39,297 nucleotides of DNA from Flavobacteriales bacterium (GTDB lineage Bacteria > Bacteroidota > Bacteroidia > Flavobacteriales_E > Vicingaceae), in NCBI GenBank assembly GCA_020853105.1, contig JADYZM010000006.1, positions 1-39,297 on the forward strand. Reading direction: 5' to 3'. This document shows, piece after piece, positions 24,951 to 33,583 of the stretch. Position numbers and translations under genes: made by a program. Below the pieces are notes generated by a model. The model made no database searches. It was not told where the DNA came from and saw only the letters and a program-made list of their open reading frames with translations. Position 1 is the stretch's first letter; each line of letters opens with the position of its first letter.

Positions 24951-25000
24951 CAAAAACAAACTAAACTTTACTTATACTCAAAAATTAGATTAGAATAGAG

Positions 25001-26614
25001 TTATTCAAAAACCGCTTTTCCTAACCATAATGCCTTGTAATCTTCATCATGCCCAATGTAATATCTTGTTTTAGTTGCTTCGTTATAAATATATGAATAG
25101 TTCCTATACAACCTGTATTTTCCATTTTCGCCCATATTGTTAAAATTTGAAATAGTAGCATTTTGCAAATCAATTTTTGCAATTCTTGGGTAATAATTTC
25201 TTATAAAAGTAGGTCTTCCATAATAAGCGTCCATAAAACTAGTATATCCCTTTGAACCAACAACTTCAAGTAGTTCCCAATAAACTGTTTTGCCATCATT
25301 ACTAAAAAAGAAATTTTGCACGTTTGAAAAAACTTCACTTTTACTATCATTATTCACTTTTTCAACAGCATATTGTGCTTTAAGACTTCCTTTGTTGTCA
25401 AAATGTAAACAAACAATATCAGTATAATGCATAATATAAACTCCATTACCCATTTCCCTGTCTTCTAATTGTCCGGCTATAAAACAATCTCCGTTAGGAG
25501 CAATAACAAAATTTTGAATATTTATTTTTTTTCCTACATAAGGCGTAGATTTCTTTTGAGACGGTGGTGTTTTTACCATTGATTTAAATCCACTAACAAG
25601 AGAAGTACCCGCAATTGTTAACCTACCTTTTTCAAATTTTAAAAGGTGTATGTTCTCAAATTCCTGTTTATATATTTTATTTTCATATTTTGCCATTAAT
25701 GCATTGGCAGAACCTATATAGTCAGGGTTATTAATTGGTGCGTAATTTGCAAAAACTGAATTGTAAGCCTCTGCTTTATTTATTGATGCTGCAATAAAAT
25801 ATAAATCACCATTTGATTCTTTAAAATCCATCACGGCCATAGCAACAGAAGGAGCGTTGAAGGTATTGTTATGAATAATTTCTCCTTTTTTTGTAACTTC
25901 TATATAAACATAAGAATTTGGATTTGTTGTGCCTTTGTGAGGTGCAAAAATTGTAAAAACATTTCCAGATTCGAGTTCCCCACAATAAACAAGTGAGTAA
26001 TTTCCTTTGAGCGGAAACTCAATTTCTTTCATTTCTAAAGATGTACTCATAACTAGCCCTAAATATTTTATATTATCCTCATCTTTTTCATTTTCTGCCG
26101 AAGCTATTATAAAAGTTACATCTGAATTATCATCTGGATAAGACGCATACCCTTTATAAGCACCTTCTGAATTTTTTGGCTTAACCAACTCCTTACTTAT
26201 TCTTTTCTCAAAAACATATTTTTGTTTTTTATAATCCCAACTTTTTTCCCAAACTTCTTTATTCAAGTTTAACTTCATACTCATCACATTAAATGAATTA
26301 CCACCACCTACTGTAGCAAAAACATATGTTGTTGTTATGTTTTCTTTTTTTTCTTTTTGTTTAGTTTCTGTTTCAGTTGATTTAAAATTCAAATCGCTAT
26401 CAAAAACATAATTTTCTAATTTTAATTCATCAGATTTTTTATCAGTTTTTGCTCTATAAATCATATTTATATTTCCATCATTATCAATATAACTGTCATC
26501 TAATAACCCTTTTGAGGATTGAGCAGAAAGAGTTTTATTTACTTCTTTGAGTTGTTGTGAAAACCCTGAAATGGACAGGAAAGTTAAAATAGATATAATC
26601 TTAATTTTTTTCAT
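25001..26614 (-). CDS. Secreted protein of unknown function
   Basis: This 537-residue protein has a signal peptide (MKKIKIISILTFLSISGFSQ) and a beta-rich body with repeated short strands separated by Gly/Asn/Asp turns, which would fit a beta-propeller-like fold. That is an inference from pattern only. Recognisable pieces are FVIAPNGDCFIAGQ and NIYKQEFENIHLLKFEKGRL-like repeats. No T9SS sorting domain is visible at its C terminus, which ends YYIGHDEDYKALWLGKAVFE. It lies downstream of a T9SS cargo protein on the same strand with a 27-bp gap. No family name is recognised. Confidence 0.75.
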   Translation of the reverse strand: MKKIKIISILTFLSISGFSQQLKEVNKTLSAQSSKGLLDDSYIDNDGNINMIYRAKTDKKSDELKLENYVFDSDLNFKSTETETKQKEKKENITTTYVFATVGGGNSFNVMSMKLNLNKEVWEKSWDYKKQKYVFEKRISKELVKPKNSEGAYKGYASYPDDNSDVTFIIASAENEKDEDNIKYLGLVMSTSLEMKEIEFPLKGNYSLVYCGELESGNVFTIFAPHKGTTNPNSYVYIEVTKKGEIIHNNTFNAPSVAMAVMDFKESNGDLYFIAASINKAEAYNSVFANYAPINNPDYIGSANALMAKYENKIYKQEFENIHLLKFEKGRLTIAGTSLVSGFKSMVKTPPSQKKSTPYVGKKINIQNFVIAPNGDCFIAGQLEDREMGNGVYIMHYTDIVCLHFDNKGSLKAQYAVEKVNNDSKSEVFSNVQNFFFSNDGKTVYWELLEVVGSKGYTSFMDAYYGRPTFIRNYYPRIAKIDLQNATISNFNNMGENGKYRLYRNYSYIYNEATKTRYYIGHDEDYKALWLGKAVFE

Positions 26615-26641
26615 ACTATTATTTTTATGTTGAGTTATAAT

Positions 26642-27628
26642 TTACTTAAATATTAATTTACCTGACTTAACAATTTCCCTATCTATACTTGATAATGTAT
26701 AGATATATATTCCACTGGGCAAAGAGTTTCTATTAATTATTGTTTCTGATTTATTAATCTCAATTTCAGAAACTTTTTCTCCAACTATATTGTATATCGC
26801 AAGATTGTATTTTTTATCCGTGCTTTGTTTAACCTTTACAACAGCATAATCATCAATTGGATTTGGATAAAAATAAATTTCACTGTCGAGTACACGCTCA
26901 TTTGTGTTGGAAGCTATATCTGCACTGTATGCCGTGAGTATATCTCCATTATTTTCGCTTCTTAATAATAGTCTTTTACCGTTACTTATCTTATACCAAG
27001 TATATTCAGTGGAATTTGGTCCCAAACTGTTTGTTCGTAACTCATATATCAACGCAACATTAGTAAATGAACCTTGTGGAAGAACAAGAGTGCCATATCC
27101 GATGTATTGAACTGTTCTAGTACCGTTTTGAATACTACTCACAGTAACTGAGTCGCTGTAATTCGTTTTCGTGTAATTATCTGTAAAAGACTGTCCATAG
27201 TTGAATGGAAATATCATTTTTTTATCCGGATCTTGAAAAATTTCGTGTTGGGTACTTGGAGAATAACTACCCCACATTACAAAGCTATCTGCTGAAAAAT
27301 CATAATACTCAACACCAACAAGAGTTGGAAAAGCATAATCAGAAAATGCAGCGTCGCTATATGGAAAAAGTGCTCCACGAGGAGTATTTGAAGGCAATTT
27401 ATATGAGAAATTAAAAGTTGGATACCCTCCCATCGGAGTTAATCCAGAAGCATCCCATGTTACTCCGGTTCCTGTAATACCGATTAATCCCATGTTAAAT
27501 GAACTGTTATCAGCTATTTTTACAAGATGGCTTTGGTTTTTCACTTCTGAAAAATCAGAAGATATTATTGTTTGAGAGATTAATGTAAATGAAAACAAGC
27601 AACAACCTAGTAGTATTATATTTTTCAT
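26642..27628 (-). CDS. Secreted protein with T9SS type A sorting domain
   Basis: The 328-residue protein has a signal peptide (residues 1-19, ILLGCCLFSFTLISQ) and ends in a type IX secretion C-terminal sorting domain of type A (about 250-328). The marks are YFYPNPIDDYAVVKV, LAIYNIVGEKV, INRNSLPSGIYIYTL and a final GKLIFK. The domain routes the protein through the outer membrane and is cut off or used for surface attachment. The N-terminal ~230 residues are a beta-rich passenger without a recognised catalytic motif. It lies between a response regulator gene and another secreted protein on the same strand. Confidence 0.9.
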   Translation of the reverse strand: MKNIILLGCCLFSFTLISQTIISSDFSEVKNQSHLVKIADNSSFNMGLIGITGTGVTWDASGLTPMGGYPTFNFSYKLPSNTPRGALFPYSDAAFSDYAFPTLVGVEYYDFSADSFVMWGSYSPSTQHEIFQDPDKKMIFPFNYGQSFTDNYTKTNYSDSVTVSSIQNGTRTVQYIGYGTLVLPQGSFTNVALIYELRTNSLGPNSTEYTWYKISNGKRLLLRSENNGDILTAYSADIASNTNERVLDSEIYFYPNPIDDYAVVKVKQSTDKKYNLAIYNIVGEKVSEIEINKSETIINRNSLPSGIYIYTLSSIDREIVKSGKLIFK

Positions 27629-27700
27629 GCTTTATTTTTTGGTAAAGCTAGATAATACTATACTGCAAAAAATACGCAAAAAGTGGTATTTTTTTAAAAA

Positions 27701-28321
27701 TTAATTTCTGACCTTGTTTAGTGCCTCTACTCTTGAATTTACCTGAAGTTTTTCGTAAATATTTCTAATGTGAGTTCTAACGGTATCTGTACTTAAGAAC
27801 AAAGAGTTGCTAATTTCTTTATAACGGTATCCTTTTGAAAGGTAGTCTAATATTTCTTGTTCTCGTTTAGTTAACTTTTGTAAATTGGTGTTTTGATTTT
27901 TTGATGCAAAACTATCCACTACCTTTCTTGCTATGTGACTACTCATTGGAGAGCCTCCATTATAAACATCAACAATAGCATCTAAAATTTTATTTGATTG
28001 TGAGGTTTTTGTTAGATATCCTGCCGCACCTACTTTGAGTGATTGAAAAACATTTTCTGTCTCTTCAAACGAGGTAAACATTACAAACTGAGTTTTCGGG
28101 CATTTTGGTTTTAGTTTCTCTACACACTCTATTCCAGACATTCCGGGCAAGTGAATATCCATTAAAACCACGTCTATTTTTTTATTTGGTATATCCAGAA
28201 TAGCATCTTCTGCATTGGAATATGTATGCTCACATATAAACCCTTCGCTGGAATTAAGTAGATTAACAATACCATCTTTGATTAATGGCTCGTCTTCAAC
28301 TATACTCACTTTAATTTTCAT
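27701..28321 (-). CDS. NarL/LuxR-family response regulator
   Basis: The 206-residue regulator has a receiver domain (1-125) with acidic residues Glu9-Asp10, phosphoacceptor Asp55 in VVLMDIHLPGMSG and a Lys in GYLTKTSQS, and a C-terminal LuxR-type helix-turn-helix (LTKREQEILDYLSKGYRYKE, then LSTDTVRTHIRNIYEKLQV). It is the evident partner of the histidine kinase upstream, 34 bp away. The start is taken at the ATG (28321) instead of the preceding GTG because a -7 element lies exactly 4 bp before the ATG. It therefore probably has its own promoter in addition to read-through. Confidence 0.95.
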   Translation of the reverse strand: MKIKVSIVEDEPLIKDGIVNLLNSSEGFICEHTYSNAEDAILDIPNKKIDVVLMDIHLPGMSGIECVEKLKPKCPKTQFVMFTSFEETENVFQSLKVGAAGYLTKTSQSNKILDAIVDVYNGGSPMSSHIARKVVDSFASKNQNTNLQKLTKREQEILDYLSKGYRYKEISNSLFLSTDTVRTHIRNIYEKLQVNSRVEALNKVRN

Positions 28322-28325
28322 CACA

Positions 28326-28333
28326 CAAATTTA
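28326..28333 (-). promoter_or_regulatory. -7 element of the response regulator, 4 nt from the start codon
   Basis: TAAATTTG on the minus strand matches TAnnTTTG and ends four bases before the ATG at 28321, in the gap after the kinase gene. Confidence 0.5.
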
Positions 28334-28355
28334 ATTTCGTATTTTCAAATATATA

Positions 28356-30332
28356 TCACATAAAAGTAGTATTAATTAAAGGGGTAAATGGAGCGTTAAA
28401 TGCTATAGTAGTTCCATTGTTAATTTTTGATGTTATAATAACCTCTCCGTGTATGGATTCTACTCTTTTTCTAATGTTTCTTAAACCATTACCGTGATTA
28501 ATTTTTTCCAAATCTGCACCAATTCCGAAATCTGAAATGGTTATTTTAAGTTTTTCCATGTCAAAAACCAATTGGATTAAAACTTTTGAAGTTTTTGAGT
28601 GTTTGATGATATTATTCAAACATTCTTTTGTTATCATAAAAATTTCGTGGTGAAATTCTTTTGAAATTGGAAAATCACGAATTTCTCTTGGAAATTCGAG
28701 CTCTAATTCAATATCAAACCCCTCCAAATAATCTGTGGAGTATTCTCTTATTCTAGCAACTAAATTTTGTGATGTTGTATTCTCTGAATTAAGTGCCCAA
28801 ATTAAATCTTTCATGTTCTCAATCAAATTAGTAGAAACATCATTAATGCTGGAACCATACTCATTCAATTTAATTTCATCTCCAGATATGTTTTTAATTT
28901 GTTCGCTTAAAAACCTGATTTTTGATAATCCGGAACCTAAATCGTCATGAATGTCTTTTGACAATCTTCTTCTTTCTTGCTCTTGTGTGTAATGTATTAT
29001 TTTTTCATTTTCCAATTCATTTTTAATTCTGATTGTTTTTAGATAAAAAATAAAAATGAGGAAAAGTAAAACAACAAATATGCTAATTGATGATACTATT
29101 ATATTTCTTGACTTAATTGTAGCATTTTTATTACTTATTTCAAGTTTGCTGATTTCATTTGAATGTTTTAAAAGTATAATTTGATTGTTTTTTTCTTTTG
29201 TTTCAAACCGAGTTTTTAATTCCTGAATACTTTTAACTCTTTCATTGTTGAGCAGTTTGTTATATAGGTCAAGATACAATTTATGGTAATATAATGCCTT
29301 TTTTGAGTTATCTATTTTTTCAAACGACACAGACATTTTATAGTAAACATCAATCAGAATATCATTAAAAAAAATTGTGCCTTGCAACAGTATTTCAGAA
29401 TTTTTAAGCATTTCGTTTATCTTGTTTTCATCCTTTTTGAAATGAGACAAGCTATACGCCATATTCACCAAAGACAAACACTTTCCAATTTCACATCCTA
29501 TTTGTTCCTGTAATTTGTTTTCTTCGGAAAAAGAAATATACGCATTTTGATAGTCTCGTTTTAGTAGGTAATATTCTCCAAAATACTGATAAGCAATAGC
29601 CAAAGACGTTTTATCCATATTTTCTTTAATTCCTTTCCTTCCAATATTCAGATAATGTTTTGCAGAGTCGAGTTTATTATCATTCATCATACATTTAGCA
29701 ATGCTTAAATATAAATTATTAATGATTTCGTATTGATTAAACTCTTTACACTTTTGTATTCCGAGTCTGGCATGAAATTCTGCGTCCTCAAACTCTTTTA
29801 ATCGTAAATAAATATCTGTGATGTAGAAATGAACCCTCGGATTGTATATTTTTTCTTTGGATAATGCACCATAAGCAATCAAAAAATGATTCAGGGCTTT
29901 TTTATATTCGCCCATATTTTTGTAGCATATTGCGATGTTGCTTAATGTAATTGCTGTTAAATAATTATGGTTAATACCTTTTGCTGTTTCATACGATTTT
30001 TGATGAAAAAACAAAGCTGAGTCATACTTCATGAGTGTTTCATAGGCATTTGCAATTCCGTTATACCCGTTGACTAGATATTTTGTATTTTTTGAAGATT
30101 TAGCCAGTTCAACACATTTAAATCCATATTCAATACCCTTGTATGGATCAAATGTCCCATATTCGTAGCTCAGTGTATATAAGGCGTTTAGCTTATCGTT
30201 AATTTTTGTAGTTGTTTTGACAACAGCATAACAACTGTCTAAAATTTTCTTATCAACGGATTTAGCAATCAACGAATAGAAGAAAATGACAAAAAGAAGT
30301 ATAGATTGTCTAAAAATTTGATATGTGTTCAT
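28356..30332 (-). CDS. TPR-containing histidine kinase (HisKA_3 type)
   Basis: The domain order is signal/membrane segment (SILLFVIFFYSLIAKS), a periplasmic TPR array of about 350 residues, a coiled coil, one membrane helix (IIVSSISIFVVLLFLIFIFY), a HisKA_3 dimerisation helix with phospho-acceptor His462 in RRRLSKDIHDDLGSGLSKIR, and a HATPase domain with DFGIGADLE and GNGLRNIRKRVESIHGEV. NarL-type kinases of this kind phosphorylate LuxR-type regulators, and such a gene follows. The ATG at 30332 is used; a GTG at 30347, in frame 15 bases upstream, is the alternative. Confidence 0.94.
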   Translation of the reverse strand: MNTYQIFRQSILLFVIFFYSLIAKSVDKKILDSCYAVVKTTTKINDKLNALYTLSYEYGTFDPYKGIEYGFKCVELAKSSKNTKYLVNGYNGIANAYETLMKYDSALFFHQKSYETAKGINHNYLTAITLSNIAICYKNMGEYKKALNHFLIAYGALSKEKIYNPRVHFYITDIYLRLKEFEDAEFHARLGIQKCKEFNQYEIINNLYLSIAKCMMNDNKLDSAKHYLNIGRKGIKENMDKTSLAIAYQYFGEYYLLKRDYQNAYISFSEENKLQEQIGCEIGKCLSLVNMAYSLSHFKKDENKINEMLKNSEILLQGTIFFNDILIDVYYKMSVSFEKIDNSKKALYYHKLYLDLYNKLLNNERVKSIQELKTRFETKEKNNQIILLKHSNEISKLEISNKNATIKSRNIIVSSISIFVVLLFLIFIFYLKTIRIKNELENEKIIHYTQEQERRRLSKDIHDDLGSGLSKIRFLSEQIKNISGDEIKLNEYGSSINDVSTNLIENMKDLIWALNSENTTSQNLVARIREYSTDYLEGFDIELELEFPREIRDFPISKEFHHEIFMITKECLNNIIKHSKTSKVLIQLVFDMEKLKITISDFGIGADLEKINHGNGLRNIRKRVESIHGEVIITSKINNGTTIAFNAPFTPLINTTFM

Positions 30333-30364
30333 TAAAAATATTTTCACAACAAGTCAGTATCATA

Positions 30365-30372
30365 CAAACGTA
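30365..30372 (-). promoter_or_regulatory. Candidate -7 element of the histidine kinase
   Basis: TACGTTTG on the minus strand matches TAnnTTTG, 17 nt before the GTG and 32 nt before the ATG of the kinase. A TTTG lies 14 nt upstream, closer than the usual 19. Confidence 0.4.
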
Positions 30373-30392
30373 AACTATTTCTCTTTCAAAAA

Positions 30393-30413
30393 TTATGATG
30401 TTTAACATCATAA
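30393..30413. promoter_or_regulatory. 21-nt perfect palindrome, candidate operator
   Basis: TTATGATGTT (30393-30402), one central T, then AACATCATAA (30404-30413). It lies in the divergent region between the histidine kinase and menG, over the expected -33 position of the kinase promoter. No T tract follows, so an operator for a dimeric regulator is more likely than a terminator. Confidence 0.5.
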
Positions 30414-30467
30414 ATAGCAAACAATATGAAAAATATACAAAACCTAAATCAAACCACATAATATAAT

Positions 30468-30475
30468 TAATTTTG
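30468..30475 (+). promoter_or_regulatory. Candidate -7 element of menG
   Basis: TAATTTTG matches TAnnTTTG, 23 nt before the ATG at 30499. No clear -33 TTTG is seen. Confidence 0.4.
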
Positions 30476-30498
30476 TTGCTCATTTTTTCAATCGTTTA

Positions 30499-31221
30499 AT
30501 GACTGTATTACCCTATAAACATCAGAAAGAAACTAAAAAAGAACAGGTTGCAACAATGTTCAACAATATTTCAAAGAAATATGACTTTTTGAACCATTTC
30601 TTGTCGTTAGGCATAGATGTTCTGTGGAGAAAAAAAGCAATAAAACTGTTAAAACCTCACCAACCTAAAATTCTTCTTGATGTTGCAACAGGAACCGGAG
30701 ATTTTGCGTTAGAAGCCCTCACTTTAAATCCGGAGAAAATAGTTGGAATTGACATTTCTGAAGGAATGTTAATGATTGGTAAAGAAAAAATTAAGAATAA
30801 AGGAGTTGAAAATATCGTGTCATTGCAATTGGGTGATTCTGAACAACTTCCATTTTCCGACAACTTCTTTGATGCATACACGGTTGGTTTTGGAGTTCGG
30901 AATTTCGAAAACCTCGAAAAAGGATTGAGCGAAATGCTCAGGGTACTCAAACCTCAAGGAAATGCAATAATTTTAGAGTTTTCAAAACCTAAAATTCTAC
31001 CGGTTAAAATGTTGTATAACTTTTATTTTAACTTCATACTCCCATTCATAGGAAAATTGGTTTCAAAAGACAATTCTGCATATACCTATTTACCAGAGTC
31101 TGTAAATGCATTTCCCGACGGGAACGATTTTTTGTTAATTTTAACCCGATTGGGTTATAAAGAGGCAAAAGTAAAACCACTAATGTTTGGAATTGCTTCT
31201 ATTTACTACGCAAAAAAATAA
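30499..31221 (+). CDS. menG: Demethylmenaquinone methyltransferase
   Basis: The 240-residue SAM-dependent methyltransferase belongs to the UbiE/MenG family: [35 protein letters not shown] motif [69 protein letters not shown] and a C-terminal GIASIYYA. In Bacteroidota, which use menaquinone, it performs the last step of menaquinone synthesis. The gene is also widely called ubiE. PorT follows 26 bp downstream. Confidence 0.95.
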   Translation: MTVLPYKHQKETKKEQVATMFNNISKKYDFLNHFLSLGIDVLWRKKAIKLLKPHQPKILLDVATGTGDFALEALTLNPEKIVGIDISEGMLMIGKEKIKNKGVENIVSLQLGDSEQLPFSDNFFDAYTVGFGVRNFENLEKGLSEMLRVLKPQGNAIILEFSKPKILPVKMLYNFYFNFILPFIGKLVSKDNSAYTYLPESVNAFPDGNDFLLILTRLGYKEAKVKPLMFGIASIYYAKK

Positions 31222-31247
31222 ATACCGAAATCAAACGTTAATTCGGA

Positions 31248-31970
31248 ATGTTTAAAAAAATTAAATTCACTTATATTCTCTTCTTCACTTCATGCTTTTC
31301 TGTCTTTGGGCAGCGGGAAACAACGCTTAATTTACCAAAATTTGAACACCGTTTTATGCACTTTGGTTTCTTATTAGGAGCCAACTCTGCCGATTTTCGG
31401 TTAGACAGATACTCTCCAAATGTGTATGGTGCAGACACTTTAATGCTACTCGAACCAAAAACCACAACCGGTTTTAATCTCGGAATTATTTCAGAAATGC
31501 ACTTGGGAGAATATTTTGGATTACGATTTACTCCAAATCTTGCTTTTTCGCAACGAAATTTGACATATAAATTTCTGACATCATCAGGAATTAAACAATA
31601 CGACAAAGAAATTGAATCAACTCTTATTAACTTTCCATTGAATCTGAAAATAAAATCTCAACGACTCAATAATTTTAGTGCCTACATCATTGGTGGTGCT
31701 TCCTACAGTTACGATTTAGCTTCAAATGAAAGTGCTCAAAATTTGTCAACCAATCCAAATGATATTTTCATAAAAATTGGAAGACACGATTTTATGGGAG
31801 AAATTGGCGTTGGCACTGATTTTTATTTGCAGTATTTTAAATTTGGGTTGGAGCTAAAAATGTCCTACGGATTGAATGATATTCACATTCGAGAAAATAA
31901 CGCATTTTCTAATCCAATTGAAAAAATGAAAACTAAAATGTTTTTATTATCTTTTACATTTGAAGGATAA
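31248..31970 (+). CDS. porT: PorT-type outer-membrane barrel of type IX secretion
   Basis: The 240-residue protein has a signal peptide (residues 1-21, ending SVFGQ) and then a beta-barrel of the PorT family: RFMHFGFLLGANSADFRL, GFNLGIISEMHLGEYFGLRFTPNLAFSQRNLTY and repeated amphipathic strands to MFLLSFTFEG. The position directly behind menG/ubiE is one I recall for porT/sprT in Flavobacteriia, which supports the name. PorT is needed for secretion of gingipain-like and gliding proteins. Its 3' end overlaps the next gene by 11 bp. Confidence 0.85.
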   Translation: MFKKIKFTYILFFTSCFSVFGQRETTLNLPKFEHRFMHFGFLLGANSADFRLDRYSPNVYGADTLMLLEPKTTTGFNLGIISEMHLGEYFGLRFTPNLAFSQRNLTYKFLTSSGIKQYDKEIESTLINFPLNLKIKSQRLNNFSAYIIGGASYSYDLASNESAQNLSTNPNDIFIKIGRHDFMGEIGVGTDFYLQYFKFGLELKMSYGLNDIHIRENNAFSNPIEKMKTKMFLLSFTFEG

Positions 31971-33555
31971 CACAACCCACTTTCTATTGAAAACAATTGA
32001 ACTTATATTAACTCCAGAAGAAGCTGCCAATGACACTTTGACAAGAAAATGTATTGAAAGTGTTATTAATGATTCGCATTTTGAATATCAAATCATAAAA
32101 CGTTCAATTGATGCAAGAAATAACCAGATTAAAATCAATCTAAAAGTAAACCTATATTTCAGCGAGCCCGTTCCTAACAGAATTATACCCAAAGTATATC
32201 CAAATGTATCCGATAAACCAAAAGTGAACATCATTGGATTTGGACCGGCGGGTATGTTTGCTGCACTCAAACTGATTGAAAATGAACTTTGTCCAGTAAT
32301 TATTGAACGAGGAAAAGACGTAAGAAGCCGAAGAAGAGATTTAGCAGCAATAACAAAAAATCAAATTGTTGATGAAAATTCAAACTATTGTTTTGGTGAA
32401 GGTGGAGCAGGAACTTATTCTGACGGGAAACTTTACACCCGTTCGAAAAAACGCGGAGATGTTGATGAAATTTTAGCAACATTAATACAACACGGTGCTG
32501 ATGAAAATATTCTTATTGACGCACACCCACATATCGGCACTAATAAACTCCCAAGAGTGGTTCAAGCTATCCGAGAAACTATTCTGAAATCCGGTGGAAA
32601 AATCCATTTCAAAACAAAAATGGTTGATTTTATTATTGAGAATAACACGCTAATCGGAATAACTGATCAAAACGGTTTAAATTATTTTGCAGAAAATACA
32701 ATTCTAGCTACAGGTCATTCAGCCAGAGACGTGTTTTATTTACTCCACAACAAAAAAATAAATATAGAATCGAAACCTTTTGCCATAGGCGTTAGAGTTG
32801 AACATCAACAAAGTTTAATAAATAAAATACAATACGGGAGAAACTCTGCCAATGATTTGTTGCCTCCCGCCTCTTACAAATTGGTTCACCAAACCAAAAA
32901 CCACGGTGTATTTTCATTTTGTATGTGTCCGGGTGGAATCATTGCTCCATGTGCAACAGCTCCAGGTGAGATTGTAACTAATGGATGGTCTCCTTCAAAA
33001 CGAAACAATACATTTTCAAACTCCGGTATAGTTGTTACCATTAATCCTGATGACCTCATAGAATATAAACAATACGGTTCGTTGGCAGGATTAAAATTTC
33101 AAGAAACCATAGAAAAAAAAGCTTTTAAGGCGGGAAAAAATGATGAAAAAAACAACTTCGGTCAAATAGCTCCAGCACAAAGACTTACTGATTTTCTTAA
33201 AAACAAAACATCAACATCATTACCTGAGTGCTCATATAATCCAGGGTTAATTTCAGCACCAATTCATCAACTTTTCCCTAAAAATATTACCGAAGCTTTG
33301 CAAGAAGGTTTTAAAGAATTTGGCAAAAAAATGTATGGTTTTTTATCCGAAGATGCAATTATTGTAGCAGTAGAGAGCAGAACTTCTTCACCGGTAAAGA
33401 TTCCACGCCATAGAGAAACACTCGAGCATATTGAAATCAAAGGCTTTTATCCAAGCGGTGAAGGAGCAGGATTTGCTGGAGGAATAGTTTCTGCTGCAAT
33501 TGATGGTCAAAATTGTGCAATTGAAATCTCAAAAAAATACACTCCAAAATCTTAA
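31960..33555 (+). CDS. FAD-dependent oxidoreductase
   Basis: The 531-residue flavoprotein has the FAD-binding GFGPAG motif at residues 93-98 after an N-terminal domain containing KRSIDARNNQIKINLKVNL, which is typical of a conserved bacterial family of unknown substrate. Other family segments are CFGEGGAGTYSDGKLYTRSKKRGD, FCMCPGGIIAPCATAPGEIVTNGWSPSKR, VESRTSSPVKIPR and a final YPSGEGAGFAGGIVSAAIDG that closes the FAD site. The start is a TTG inside the porT 3' end, because no ATG precedes the conserved N-terminal domain. The overlap suggests coupled translation. Substrate and pathway are unknown. Confidence 0.88.
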   Translation: MKDNTTHFLLKTIELILTPEEAANDTLTRKCIESVINDSHFEYQIIKRSIDARNNQIKINLKVNLYFSEPVPNRIIPKVYPNVSDKPKVNIIGFGPAGMFAALKLIENELCPVIIERGKDVRSRRRDLAAITKNQIVDENSNYCFGEGGAGTYSDGKLYTRSKKRGDVDEILATLIQHGADENILIDAHPHIGTNKLPRVVQAIRETILKSGGKIHFKTKMVDFIIENNTLIGITDQNGLNYFAENTILATGHSARDVFYLLHNKKINIESKPFAIGVRVEHQQSLINKIQYGRNSANDLLPPASYKLVHQTKNHGVFSFCMCPGGIIAPCATAPGEIVTNGWSPSKRNNTFSNSGIVVTINPDDLIEYKQYGSLAGLKFQETIEKKAFKAGKNDEKNNFGQIAPAQRLTDFLKNKTSTSLPECSYNPGLISAPIHQLFPKNITEALQEGFKEFGKKMYGFLSEDAIIVAVESRTSSPVKIPRHRETLEHIEIKGFYPSGEGAGFAGGIVSAAIDGQNCAIEISKKYTPKS

Positions 33556-33560
33556 CTTTG
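33553..33560 (+). promoter_or_regulatory. Candidate -7 element of valS
   Basis: TAACTTTG matches TAnnTTTG and uses the TAA stop of the oxidoreductase as its first three bases. It ends 23 nt before the valS ATG. Confidence 0.35.
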
Positions 33561-33583
33561 GAAACAAAAAATCGAACTAAAGA

